Assembly: GCF_041949975.1 (NCBI RefSeq)
Contig: NZ_JBHFQG010000020.1
Location: 9,880 to 73,879, forward strand
Reading direction: 5' to 3'
Length of the DNA stretch: 64,000 nt
Origin: Alteribacillus sp041949975
GTDB lineage: Bacteria > Bacillota > Bacilli > Bacillales > Marinococcaceae
Shown here: in pieces, positions 14,600-22,828 of the stretch
Numbering within the stretch: the stretch's first letter is position 1
Layout: each line of letters begins with the position of its first letter
Notes under the pieces: model-generated
Told to the model about the DNA's origin: nothing
The model's input: only the letters and a program-made list of their open reading frames with translations
Database searches by the model: none
Program-made: the position numbers and the translations under genes

Positions 14600-15358
14600 A
14601 TGATGAAACCATACAGCAGTTTTGCAAGTGTGTATGATCGTTTAATGGAAGAAACCCCATATGAAAGCTGGGAAAAATGGCTGCAGAAAGTTTTTGTGAA
14701 AGAAACCATAAGTTCACCGGCAATATTGGATGTCGGCTGCGGTACCGGCACAATATTGAACAAATTACTAAAGAAAGGTTTCAAGGCTGCAGGTAATGAT
14801 CTCTCGGAAGACATGCTGGCAGCTGCAAAATATAAACTGAACAGCCAGGGCTTTGATCCATTACTTTTTTGTCAGGATATGCGAAAGCTGGATATACCGA
14901 TGAAATTCGATGTTATATTAGTTCTTTGTGATTCATTAAATTATCTTACGAAAGAAGCAGATGTAGCAGAAGCTTTTCAATCTTTTTACAGCCATTTAAA
15001 TGATGATGGATTTCTTATTTTTGATGTACATTCTCTTTTCTACGTAGAAAATATACTTCACGGTTTTTCTTTTGCAGATACTAGTGAAGACGTTTCATAT
15101 ATATGGAACGCTTTTTCTACTGAACATAAAGGAGAAGTAGAGCATGAACTAACTTTATTTATAGAACGTGAAAACTCAATATATGAGCGTCATGATGAAT
15201 TTCATGTTCAAAAAACATTTTCTGTGGAAGAATACAAACGTTTATTAAAAGTGTCTAACTTTGAAGTTAGCGGGGTCTATTCAGATTTTTCATTTTCTCC
15301 GCCGCAAGATAAAAGTGAACGGATATTTTTTATTGCTAAAAAGGTTTTACATTATTAA
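14600..15358 (+). CDS. yqeM: class I SAM-dependent methyltransferase YqeM
   Basis: About 252 residues. SAM motif I is ILDVGCGTGTILNKLLKKG, with the acidic loop at NDLSEDML and a motif-IV-like VILVLCDSLNYL. This matches YqeM, a conserved methyltransferase of unproven substrate. The ATG at 14600 or 14603 is chosen because the upstream extension is out of keeping with the family. No good ribosome-binding site is visible, so translation is probably coupled to rsfS. Last gene of the operon, followed by a terminator. Confidence 0.88.
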   Translation: MMKPYSSFASVYDRLMEETPYESWEKWLQKVFVKETISSPAILDVGCGTGTILNKLLKKGFKAAGNDLSEDMLAAAKYKLNSQGFDPLLFCQDMRKLDIPMKFDVILVLCDSLNYLTKEADVAEAFQSFYSHLNDDGFLIFDVHSLFYVENILHGFSFADTSEDVSYIWNAFSTEHKGEVEHELTLFIERENSIYERHDEFHVQKTFSVEEYKRLLKVSNFEVSGVYSDFSFSPPQDKSERIFFIAKKVLHY

Positions 15359-15377
15359 AATAAAAGAGTACAATAAA

Positions 15378-15406
15378 TAAAAAAGACGGTAAGACCGTCT
15401 TTTTTA
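15378..15406. terminator. bidirectional terminator between yqeM and comER
   Basis: The inverted repeat AAAGACGGT / ACCGTCTTT has a 2-4 base loop, with an A-run on the left and a T-run on the right, so it can end both convergent transcripts. Confidence 0.85.
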
Positions 15407-16240
15407 ACCTTTATTTAAGATGCTCAAAAATTTTTTCATTTCTTCTTTGTCTTTAGCAAATTTATGATGGGTTTGTTGAAAAACTTCTTCGAACATTCCT
15501 TCGCTGTGCTTATCTAATACCTTTAAACCTTCTCCCGTGATCCCGCCTGGTACATTTACCTTTTCTCTTAAGCTCCTAAGATCGTAATGGCCTTGCTGCA
15601 GTAAATATCCATATGAAATCATCATTTTTTCTGCCAGCTGTTCTGCATCTTCTAATTTGATAGAAGTCTCACCAACAGCAGAATATATAAATCGCTCAAT
15701 CAGAAAACTGATAAACGCTGGGCCGCAGCTTACGATGTCACTGGATACCCGTAGTATGTCATCTGAAATGGTTACTGGCTGAGAAAATTTACTTAGCCAA
15801 GTTTGAAAGGATTTTTTTTCAGTTTCCGTCCATCGCTCTCCAAAAGTTAATAATAATGGTCCTTTACCTGTTTTGTTAACAATGCTGGGCACAGTTCTTA
15901 CCACTCTTCTAACCGGCAGATTTTCTAAATCCTCAAGCAGAACCGGACTCGTAATTGTAGCTAAAATCTGATCATACGCTAAATGTCTTTGTAAATCATA
16001 GAGGATGTCTTTATATTGTCCAGGCCTCATACATAAGAAAACGATATCTACTTTTGTTAATAATCCTGGTAAATCAGCCGCTACATTTAAATGAGGAAAA
16101 CTTGTTTTAAAATCAAGACTTCTGTCTAATGTCCGATTGTAAATATACATGTTTTTTTCGGGTATGCCTCCACGCTCCATCATAACTTCTGTCAGCATCC
16201 CGCCCATATTTCCGACACCAACGATTCCTATGTTTTTCAA
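15404..16240 (-). CDS. comER: late competence protein ComER (P5C reductase-like)
   Basis: About 278 residues. An N-terminal Rossmann motif (NIGIVGVGNMGGML) and a C-terminal ProC-like dimer domain (SCGPAFISFLIERFI ... VNVPGGITGEGLKVLDKH). Divergent orientation from comEA identifies it as ComER, a pyrroline-5-carboxylate reductase paralogue. In B. cereus ComER has been linked to biofilm and sporulation. The start is TTG at 16240 with GGGAGGG upstream, and the frame upstream of it is rejected. Enzyme activity is not proven. Confidence 0.9.
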   Translation of the reverse strand: MKNIGIVGVGNMGGMLTEVMMERGGIPEKNMYIYNRTLDRSLDFKTSFPHLNVAADLPGLLTKVDIVFLCMRPGQYKDILYDLQRHLAYDQILATITSPVLLEDLENLPVRRVVRTVPSIVNKTGKGPLLLTFGERWTETEKKSFQTWLSKFSQPVTISDDILRVSSDIVSCGPAFISFLIERFIYSAVGETSIKLEDAEQLAEKMMISYGYLLQQGHYDLRSLREKVNVPGGITGEGLKVLDKHSEGMFEEVFQQTHHKFAKDKEEMKKFLSILNKG

Positions 16241-16348
16241 ATTGTGCTCCCTCCCTGAGGTTCTCCGCTCAAAAATTACTTCCCCATTCACTTTATGCAA
16301 TCATCCAAAATTCATGTCACATTCAGATAAAGAAAGGAGAAATAAAAT

Positions 16349-16975
16349 ATGAATTGGAAGAATCCAGTAATTATTTCCACAGGCATTGGCGTGATATCTT
16401 TATTTTTATTTATTGTTTTTACTTATGTACCATCACAGGAGACCATTGAGAAAAACAGTGCGAATAGTGAGGATTTTTTTCAAGAGTTTGCAGAAGAAAC
16501 GGATGAAGAGGGTTCTGAGAAAGACGAGCAAAACACAACTATAGAGGAAATGATTGTTTTAGTTGATGTGAAAGGACAGGTGCAGCACCCGGGTGTATAT
16601 GAATTGAAGAAGGACAGCAGAGTGATTGATGCTATTGACTCTGCAGGAGGTTTAAAAGAAGAAGGAGATGCTACGAGTGTAAATTTTGCAGAGCGGGTTC
16701 ATGACGAAATGATTATATATGTACCAAAACAGGGAGAAGAAAGTATTGAACACCCAAGCCCTGAGATAACAGAAAAAGATAATAAAGTTCGTATAAACTA
16801 TGCTGATGTAAATGAACTGGAGACACTTCCAGGAATTGGTCCTGCAAAAGCAGAAGCAATTATTTCGTATCGTGAAGAGTTTGGCGGATTTAAAGAATTA
16901 GAAGACTTAACCAATGTCTCCGGTATTGGAGAGAAATCAGTAGAACAATTAAAAGAAATAGCGACAGCTGATTGA
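16349..16975 (+). CDS. comEA: competence DNA receptor ComEA
   Basis: 208 residues. One N-terminal membrane helix (VIISTGIGVISLFLFIVFTYV), an acidic linker (residues about 40-60), a SLBB domain (VDVKGQVQHPGVYELKKDSRVIDAIDSAGG) and a C-terminal helix-hairpin-helix pair (INYADVNELETLPGIGPAKAEAIISYREEFGGF ... VSGIGEKSVEQLKEI). ComEA holds double-stranded DNA outside the membrane during uptake. The length matches B. subtilis ComEA. The acidic linker is longer and more Glu/Asp-rich than usual. Confidence 0.95.
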   Translation: MNWKNPVIISTGIGVISLFLFIVFTYVPSQETIEKNSANSEDFFQEFAEETDEEGSEKDEQNTTIEEMIVLVDVKGQVQHPGVYELKKDSRVIDAIDSAGGLKEEGDATSVNFAERVHDEMIIYVPKQGEESIEHPSPEITEKDNKVRINYADVNELETLPGIGPAKAEAIISYREEFGGFKELEDLTNVSGIGEKSVEQLKEIATAD

Positions 16976-17058
16976 AAATCGAAGAGAAAATTGTTTCAAA
17001 TATATGAATCTTTTGATAATGTAAAAGAGAAAAGAGTAAATATTAGGAGGAATGACAA

Positions 17059-18344
17059 ATGGGAGAAGAACAATGGAAATTAGAAACTTTAGCTGTTCAC
17101 GGAGGACAAGAAGTAGATCCGGCTACACAATCAAGAGCTGTTCCGATTTATCAAACTACTTCATATGGATTTAAAGATACAGACCATGCTGCTAATTTAT
17201 TTTCTTTATCTGAATTTGGAAATATTTATACAAGGATCATGAACCCGACTCAGGATGTATTTGAAAAGCGGATGGCAGATTTGGACGGAGGAGTAGGCGC
17301 ATTAGCAACTGCAAGTGGAAGCTCTGCTATTCATCTCGCCATTTTAAACATCTGTGAGACGGGAGATGAAATTGTAGCTTCAAGTGGCTTATATGGTGGC
17401 ACATATAATTTGTTTGTACATACATTTCCAAAATTAGGAATTAACGTTCATCTTGTAGATGGCACGAACCCAGAAGCTTTTGAAGAGAAAATAAATGAAA
17501 GAACCAAACTTATATTTGGAGAAATGATTGGCAATCCAAATGGAGATGTATTAGATATTGAAAAACTTGCCAAGGTAGCACATTCTAATGGTCTGCCTTT
17601 CATGGTAGACGCTACTTTGGTTACCCCTGCTTTATGCCGGCCAATTGAACACGGTGCGGATATTGTGGTTCATTCAGCTACTAAGTTTATCGGAGGCCAT
17701 GGTACTTCCATTGGAGGTGTGATTGTAGATGCAGGTAAATTTAATTGGAATAATGGAAAGTACCCTTCTTTAACCGAACCAGACCCTAGTTATCATGGTA
17801 TTGTGTATACCAAAGCAGCAGGAGAACTGGCTTACATTATTAAAGCCCGGGTTCAATTATTAAGAGACCTTGGTCCGGCAATTGCACCAATGAATTCATT
17901 TCTTCTTTTGCAAGGATTAGAAACCCTGCATTTACGTATGGAACGCCATTGTGAAAATGCAATAAAAGTCGCTGAATATCTTGAAAGTCATCCGTTTGTC
18001 GAATGGGTGAGTTATCCGGGTCTTGCGTCTCACCGGAATATGAAAACGCTCAAAAATACCTTCCTAAAGGAAAAGGGGCCATCTTAACATTTGGAATTAA
18101 AGGTGGCACAGATGAAGGTAAAGCTTTTATAAATTCGTGCAGATTACATTCTCATGTAGCAAATGTAGGGGACGCAAAGTCTTTAGTTATACATCCGGCC
18201 AGCACTACACACCAGCAGTTAACAGAAGAAGCACAAGTATCAGCAGGTGTATACCCCGAATTAATAAGACTTTCTGTTGGTATTGAGCATGCTGATGATA
18301 TTATTGCTGATATTGAGCAGGCTCTGAAGCACAGCCAAAAATAA
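17059..18344 (+). pseudogene. O-acetylhomoserine sulfhydrylase-like gene, frameshifted
   Basis: The first frame (17059-18087) gives a Cys/Met-metabolism PLP enzyme: LAVHGGQEVDPATQSRAVPIYQTTSYGF at the N-terminus and VVHSATKFIGGHGTSIGGVIVD around the PLP lysine. The match is best to O-acetyl-L-homoserine sulfhydrylase (MetY). The frame then ends early, while the conserved C-terminus (EYENAQKYLPKGKGAILTFGIKGG ... VIHPASTTHQQL ... IRLSVGIEH) continues in the +1 frame to 18344. Adding one C at 18033-18034 (CC to CCC) restores a normal protein of about 428 residues. Either a true mutation or a sequencing error. AGGAGG precedes the ATG. The gene stands where comEB is normally found. Confidence 0.85.
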
Positions 18345-18359
18345 ATGAAAACAAGAAAT

Positions 18360-18391
18360 GGAAGAAACATCGAATGCAAGGTGTTTCTTCC
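18360..18391 (+). terminator. hairpin after the sulfhydrylase-like gene
   Basis: A 10-bp stem GGAAGAAACA / TGTTTCTTCC. There is no good T-run after it, so termination may be weak. Confidence 0.5.
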
Positions 18392-18409
18392 CCAGCTTAA
18401 TAATTTGTT

Positions 18410-20755
18410 TTGTATGATGGAAGTGATGCCTTGGTAAAAAACAAAATATTGTTTTTATTAGGTCCAATAGCAGCAACTAGTTTATCGTTAACTGAGTTTT
18501 CAACAGCATCAGCGGCTTTTGCAGCTTTTGTTATTGTTTTGTACATCTATTTACTAAGAATAAAAATGATAGCTTTTGTGGTCGTAGCAATAATTTTTTT
18601 CGTTAGGTCTGAAAGTATTATACTTTCAAATGTTTCCGTTTTAACTGGAGAGGAGTCCGAAATAAATGGCATTGTAACAGAAGGACCGTTTACAAATGGA
18701 AATCGGGCTCAATTGACCATGAAAATAAATAAAAAAGAGTATGCTCTTGTTAATGTTACTCTTAAACACTCTTCGGATGTTAAATTACTTCGCAATTACT
18801 CTCCTGGTATTAGCTGTTCCGTGAAAGGAAAGCTCGAAGCTCCCTCCCCTTCGATAAATTTTCAAGCTTTTGATTATTCCCGATATCTAAAAACCAAGCG
18901 GATTCATTGGATTCAAGAAACTACATTAAGTGATTTAAAATGTAAAAACATAGAATTGTCTCCTGGTAATATAATTAAAAACTGGCGTCATTATGGTATT
19001 CAACGAATAAACGATTATTTTCCCTTTGATTTAAAGGGCATGGCTGCTGCTCTCATTTTTGGGGAGCGCCATTTTCTTGACCCAGACATTGAAGAAAAAT
19101 ACCAGAAGCTGGGACTTATTCATTTGCTGGCAGTTTCAGGGCTGCATGTTGGACTGGTTTCAGGGGTTTTATATTATGGACTCTTGCGGCTCGGAATTAC
19201 TAAACAAAGAGCAGAAATAGTTCTACTAATGGTAATGCCGGTATATATAATTGCAGCAGGCGGAGCACCGTCCGTAATTAGAGCGGCTTCTATGGTTATA
19301 ATATTTCTATTGCTGAAAAAAATAAATATGAAACAGAAATCTTTTGACCTTCTTACTTATTTAGCAGCAGGTTTAATTTTTATTAATCCATATTTTTTAT
19401 TACACATTGGATTTCAGCTTTCTTTTACAGTGAGTGGAGCTATTCTTTTATCTTGGAAAATATTCCAACAGGTAAATGCTTTTTTCATGAGCTTTATTGT
19501 TACAATAGTTGCACAATTGGCAGCTTTACCAATCATTTTATTTCATTTTCATGAATTTTCAATTTTAAGTTTTGTATTAAATTTTATATTTATTCCTTTT
19601 ATTACATTTATTGTTTTACCTTTCAGTTTTATTTTATTTGCTGTTTCTTTCCTTTTCCCTTATTATATTGCCTATCTTTCACTGCCGTTTGAGTATGCCA
19701 TAAAAGCTTCTCATTACATTTTAGAAATATTGAGTTCTTGGAACGGTTTACAGGTTGTTTCTGGTAAACCTTCTATTTTTATATTGTGGTGTCTTTCTTT
19801 TTGTTTATATTGGATGTTTTATAATTTAGACACAAAAAGTTTTCATTCAAATACCATATGGTCTATAACTCTTATAATAGGCGTGGTGGTTATTCAATGT
19901 ATTTATCCATATTTCAATAAATATGGATATGTCACCATTCTAGATGTAGGCCAAGGAGATAGTGTGGTGATTGAACTGCCTTACAGGCAAGGGGTTTATT
20001 TAATTGATGCCGGGGGTGTCCTTCAATTTTCAAATAAAGATTGGCAGGAAAACAGCAATCCATATGACCCTGGAAAGAAAATAGTGGTTCCTTTTTTAAA
20101 ATCAAAAGGTATCACTGCATTAGATAAACTAATCATTACGCATGGGCATGTGGATCATTACGGTGGAGCGTATGCGGTTGCAGAAGAGTTCAAAGTAAAA
20201 CAGCTTTTGTATGGCGAAGGAAGAAATTTTAATAAAGAAGAAAAAGATTTTTTGAATTTTATTGATAACTTAAATATCCCGCTACAACTTGTAAAAAGTG
20301 GTGACTCCTGGGAAGCAGGTCAGAGTAAATTTCAATTTTTGCTGCCTGAAGGAAATGAAATGACTGGAAATGATCGTTCTATTGTCTTTAGATCTGAAAT
20401 GGGAGGAGCATCCTGGTTGTTCACAGGAGATTTAGAAGAAGAAGGTGAAAAGAAGTTACTGACAAAATACCCTCATCTTCGGGCTGATATGTTAAAAGTA
20501 GGACACCATGGCAGTAATACGTCTACAACCGACCCATTTGTTGAACAATTAAAAAGCAAAATGGCTTTTATATCTGCCGGAAGATGTAATCAATTTGCGC
20601 ACCCTCATAAAGAAACGCTGAAAACGCTGAAAGCTCATCATATTCAAGTTTTTCGTACAGATAAACAAGGCGCTGTTGAGGTTGCTTTTCACAATAATCA
20701 GCTTATTAAAGTGAAAAAGGCAGTCAGCAATCCAATAGAAGTATCGTGTAATTAA
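18410..20755 (+). CDS. comEC: DNA uptake channel ComEC/Rec2
   Basis: 781 residues. It has N-terminal membrane helices with a DUF4131 domain, then the Competence domain (LGLIHLLAVSGLHVGLVSG; GGAPSVIRAASMVIIF) with many helices, and a C-terminal metallo-beta-lactamase-like domain (TILDVGQGDSVVIELP; IITHGHVDHYGG; VGHHGSNTST). ComEC forms the membrane channel that takes up single-stranded DNA. Full length. The start is uncertain: ATG at 18410 has no clear ribosome-binding site, and a TTG at 18431 follows GGAAGTG. Confidence 0.95.
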   Translation: MYDGSDALVKNKILFLLGPIAATSLSLTEFSTASAAFAAFVIVLYIYLLRIKMIAFVVVAIIFFVRSESIILSNVSVLTGEESEINGIVTEGPFTNGNRAQLTMKINKKEYALVNVTLKHSSDVKLLRNYSPGISCSVKGKLEAPSPSINFQAFDYSRYLKTKRIHWIQETTLSDLKCKNIELSPGNIIKNWRHYGIQRINDYFPFDLKGMAAALIFGERHFLDPDIEEKYQKLGLIHLLAVSGLHVGLVSGVLYYGLLRLGITKQRAEIVLLMVMPVYIIAAGGAPSVIRAASMVIIFLLLKKINMKQKSFDLLTYLAAGLIFINPYFLLHIGFQLSFTVSGAILLSWKIFQQVNAFFMSFIVTIVAQLAALPIILFHFHEFSILSFVLNFIFIPFITFIVLPFSFILFAVSFLFPYYIAYLSLPFEYAIKASHYILEILSSWNGLQVVSGKPSIFILWCLSFCLYWMFYNLDTKSFHSNTIWSITLIIGVVVIQCIYPYFNKYGYVTILDVGQGDSVVIELPYRQGVYLIDAGGVLQFSNKDWQENSNPYDPGKKIVVPFLKSKGITALDKLIITHGHVDHYGGAYAVAEEFKVKQLLYGEGRNFNKEEKDFLNFIDNLNIPLQLVKSGDSWEAGQSKFQFLLPEGNEMTGNDRSIVFRSEMGGASWLFTGDLEEEGEKKLLTKYPHLRADMLKVGHHGSNTSTTDPFVEQLKSKMAFISAGRCNQFAHPHKETLKTLKAHHIQVFRTDKQGAVEVAFHNNQLIKVKKAVSNPIEVSCN

Positions 20756-20765
20756 AGGTGCAATG

Positions 20766-20797
20766 AAAAAACCTTGTTGCTTATAACAAGGTTTTTC
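20766..20797. terminator. bidirectional terminator between comEC and yqzM
   Basis: AAAACCTTGTT / AACAAGGTTTTT with a short loop. The flanking A and T runs suit both directions. Confidence 0.85.
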
Positions 20798-20813
20798 CGT
20801 TAGGTGCTGCTTT

Positions 20814-20951
20814 TTAAAAATTACTTGCCACATCTACTACTGTTGCTACGATAAAAATTAACGAAAAGAATACAAAGGATGCTATAAAGGCTACAACGGA
20901 ATCATTAAAATCATTCCGTTTGCTTTGTACGTCCTTTTCAAACTGATTCAC
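20814..20951 (-). CDS. yqzM: small membrane protein YqzM
   Basis: 45 residues, GTG start, with a GAGGAGGG site 7 bases upstream. The sequence NQFEKDVQSKRNDFNDSVV followed by one membrane helix (AFIASFVFFSLIFIVATVV) matches the YqzM family, which lies beside comEC/holA in Bacillus. The function is unknown. It is convergent with comEC. Confidence 0.85.
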   Translation of the reverse strand: MNQFEKDVQSKRNDFNDSVVAFIASFVFFSLIFIVATVVDVASNF

Positions 20952-21039
20952 GATGAATCCCTCCTCGCAAGTACACTCTTTTCCTAGTATAAGACAAGCT
21001 TCTGCAAAAATCCATATCCACTTAAAAAATCATTCTCCG

Positions 21040-21218
21040 ACATTCATGTAATATAGGAGGACTTTGGCCTTCCTGTAAAGAGTTGTCACCTATAAGCTCA
21101 GCTGACATAGGATATCCTAAAAGAGAAAGGATGAACATCGTTGATGGGAAGGGTTCCTAGGCCTTTTTATCAACGTTTATCATAAATGGAAAGTGCTGAA
21201 AAAAGCACTTTCCTTTTC
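21040..21218 (+). ncRNA. candidate structured RNA upstream of holA
   Basis: The 369-base gap 20952-21320 has no convincing gene. From about 21054 it holds a series of stems: AGGAGG/CCTTCCT (21055-21074), a perfect palindrome TAGGATATCCTA, and a long stem CGTTGAT...ATCAACG (21139-21175) extended inward by GGAAGG/CCTTTT. It ends in a strong terminator. The holA promoter lies downstream, so the element could be an independent RNA. No known riboswitch consensus is recognised. A 9-codon ORF starts at 21131 but is probably not meaningful. Confidence 0.4.
21188..21218 (+). terminator. intrinsic terminator upstream of holA
   Basis: A 10-bp perfect stem GGAAAGTGCT / AGCACTTTCC (21188-21197 with 21204-21213) followed by TTTTC. 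It ends the candidate RNA before the holA promoter. Confidence 0.8.
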
Positions 21219-21248
21219 TCCATTACAATGTTGATTAAATAATAATCG

Positions 21249-21277
21249 TTGCGTAAACACAAGGTTATGGATACGAT
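21249..21277 (+). promoter_or_regulatory. probable sigma-A promoter of holA
   Basis: TTGCGT (21249-21254) and TACGAT (21272-21277) with 17-base spacing, 44 bases before the holA start. Confidence 0.55.
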
Positions 21278-21320
21278 ATAAAAAGAAACTATTTTGTATG
21301 AACAATGGAGTGCCTTACAT

Positions 21321-22379
21321 ATGGATTATATTCAGCTTTCTAAAGAGCTAGATCAAAAAGACACGAAGCCCTTGTATTTATTATATGGCAAAGAAGATTT
21401 TTTCATTAAAAATATTACGGAAAAAATTGTCTCGTCTGTATTAACGGAAGAAGAGCGGGATTTCAATTATTCGATTTATGATATGAAAGAAATACCTGTA
21501 GAAGCTGCTGTAGAAGAAGGAGAAACTCTGCCTTTTTTTGGAGAAAAAAGAGTCATTCTTTTAAGAAATTGTTATTTTTTAACTGGGGTAAAAGAAAAAG
21601 AAAAAACAGAGCATCATTTACCTACCTTTGAAAAATATATGGACAATCCTTCAAGCGAAACGGTTATGATTGTAACCGTTTCGTATGAAAAGTTAGATGA
21701 GCGAAAAAAAATCGTTAAAAAGCTAAAAAAACAGGGAACGGTAATGGAAGCTGCTCCATTTGATGAAGCTAAAATGCTTCAATGGATGGATACATATGCA
21801 CGTGATAATCAGCTCCATATTTCTCAGGAAGCGAAAGAATTATTGATACAGCTAGCTGGAAAAGATATGATGATGCTTGCCTCCGAGATGGAAAAGCTTT
21901 CTCTATATGTACAAGAAACCGGCAAAATTACCATTGAAGCCGTAGAAAAGCTCGTAGCCAGAACTCTTGAGGATAATGTTTTTGAATTAGTTGACAATGT
22001 CGTTAGAGGGCGCTCAGAAAAGGCATTTCGAATTTATTATGATTTAATAAAGCAAAATGAAGAGCCGATTAAAATATTAACTTTACTTGCTAGACAATTT
22101 CGGATGATATTGCTTGTGAAACAATTGAAAAAAAGGGGATATTCGCGACAGAAAATGGCTTCTCAGCTTAAAGTTCATCCCTTTGCAGTAAAAACAGCAG
22201 AAGGCCAAATGAAAAATTTCGAAGAAGTAACATTAAAAAATATATTAGCAGAACTGGCGCAAGCTGATTATGAAGTGAAGACGGGAAAAATAGATAAATC
22301 TCTTCGGGTGGAATTATGTATTGCCAATTTAGCAAAGTCCTCTATTAACATCATGAGCAATAAAAAAACGACTCTTTAG
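21321..22379 (+). CDS. holA: DNA polymerase III subunit delta
   Basis: 352 residues. The N-terminal KPLYLLYGKEDFFIKNITEKI, the middle RDFNYSIYDMKE and FFGEKRVILLRNCYFL, and the C-terminal collar domain (LLARQFRMILLVKQLKKRGYSRQKMASQLKVHPFAVK) match HolA/YqeN. It opens the sliding clamp within the clamp loader. The start at 21321 (MDYIQLSKEL) has GGAGTG 10 bases upstream; the extra upstream codons are rejected. The stop codon lies in the loop of a shared terminator. Confidence 0.95.
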   Translation: MDYIQLSKELDQKDTKPLYLLYGKEDFFIKNITEKIVSSVLTEEERDFNYSIYDMKEIPVEAAVEEGETLPFFGEKRVILLRNCYFLTGVKEKEKTEHHLPTFEKYMDNPSSETVMIVTVSYEKLDERKKIVKKLKKQGTVMEAAPFDEAKMLQWMDTYARDNQLHISQEAKELLIQLAGKDMMMLASEMEKLSLYVQETGKITIEAVEKLVARTLEDNVFELVDNVVRGRSEKAFRIYYDLIKQNEEPIKILTLLARQFRMILLVKQLKKRGYSRQKMASQLKVHPFAVKTAEGQMKNFEEVTLKNILAELAQADYEVKTGKIDKSLRVELCIANLAKSSINIMSNKKTTL

Positions 22380-22391
22380 GGAGTCGTTTTG
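22365..22391. terminator. bidirectional terminator between holA and rpsT
   Basis: AAAACGACTC / GAGTCGTTTT, a 10-bp stem with a 6-base loop that contains the holA stop codon. It serves the convergent genes. Confidence 0.85.
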
Positions 22392-22395
22392 TTTA

Positions 22396-22662
22396 CTATT
22401 GAGCCAGTTTATTTAAGCGCTGCTGCATGTCAGATTTTGTACGCGCTGCTGCGTTTTTATGAATCATTTTTTTATCAGCCGCTTTATCTACTTTCTTTGT
22501 AGCAAGTTGGAAGAGATCTTTTGCTCCTTCCAAGTCATTGTTGTCGACTTTTTTATTGAATTCTTTCACTGCAGAACGCATAGATGTTTTAAATGCTTGA
22601 TGTTTTACACGTCTGTTTTCATTTGTAAGTACACGTTTTTTAGCAGATTTAATGTTTGCCAT
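22396..22662 (-). CDS. rpsT: 30S ribosomal protein S20
   Basis: 88 residues beginning MANIKSAKKRVLTNENRRVKHQAFKTSMRSAVKEF and ending MQQRLNKLAQ. Lys-rich and helical, typical of bS20, which binds 16S rRNA early in assembly. The start at 22662 follows AGGAGGTGACAGAC; the upstream three codons are rejected. On the opposite strand to its neighbours, as in B. subtilis. Confidence 0.97.
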   Translation of the reverse strand: MANIKSAKKRVLTNENRRVKHQAFKTSMRSAVKEFNKKVDNNDLEGAKDLFQLATKKVDKAADKKMIHKNAAARTKSDMQQRLNKLAQ

Positions 22663-22755
22663 GTCTGTCACCTCCTTGTAGCGTTCAAATAATCTTATCA
22701 GACCAATTTGAACTCAAGAGGATTCTAACAAAAAACACTTGGTGGTGCAAGATAA

Positions 22756-22784
22756 GAATAAAATGTAATCCCTTTAACATAATA
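22756..22784 (+). promoter_or_regulatory. forespore sigma-G (sigma-F)-type promoter of gpr
   Basis: GAATA (22756-22760) matches the GHATR -35 box, and CATAATA (22778-22784) matches the CATWMTA -10 box, with 17 bases between. It lies 45 bases before gpr, a known forespore gene. Confidence 0.65.
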
Positions 22785-22828
22785 AGAAATAAAATAACAG
22801 TGAGTATTGCAAGAAAGCGGGTGCAGCT

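Noticed and set aside
16976..17058. Possible promoter TTGTTT-N18-GATAAT before the sulfhydrylase-like gene
   Set aside because: Both boxes are poor, so I did not list it.
18003..18344. Independent 113-residue ORF after the sulfhydrylase-like gene
   Set aside because: It is the C-terminus of the same enzyme in a shifted frame and has no ribosome-binding site of its own.
21131..21160. Nine-codon ORF in the candidate RNA before holA
   Set aside because: Too short to judge and the spacing from the purine-rich stretch is poor; kept only as a note.
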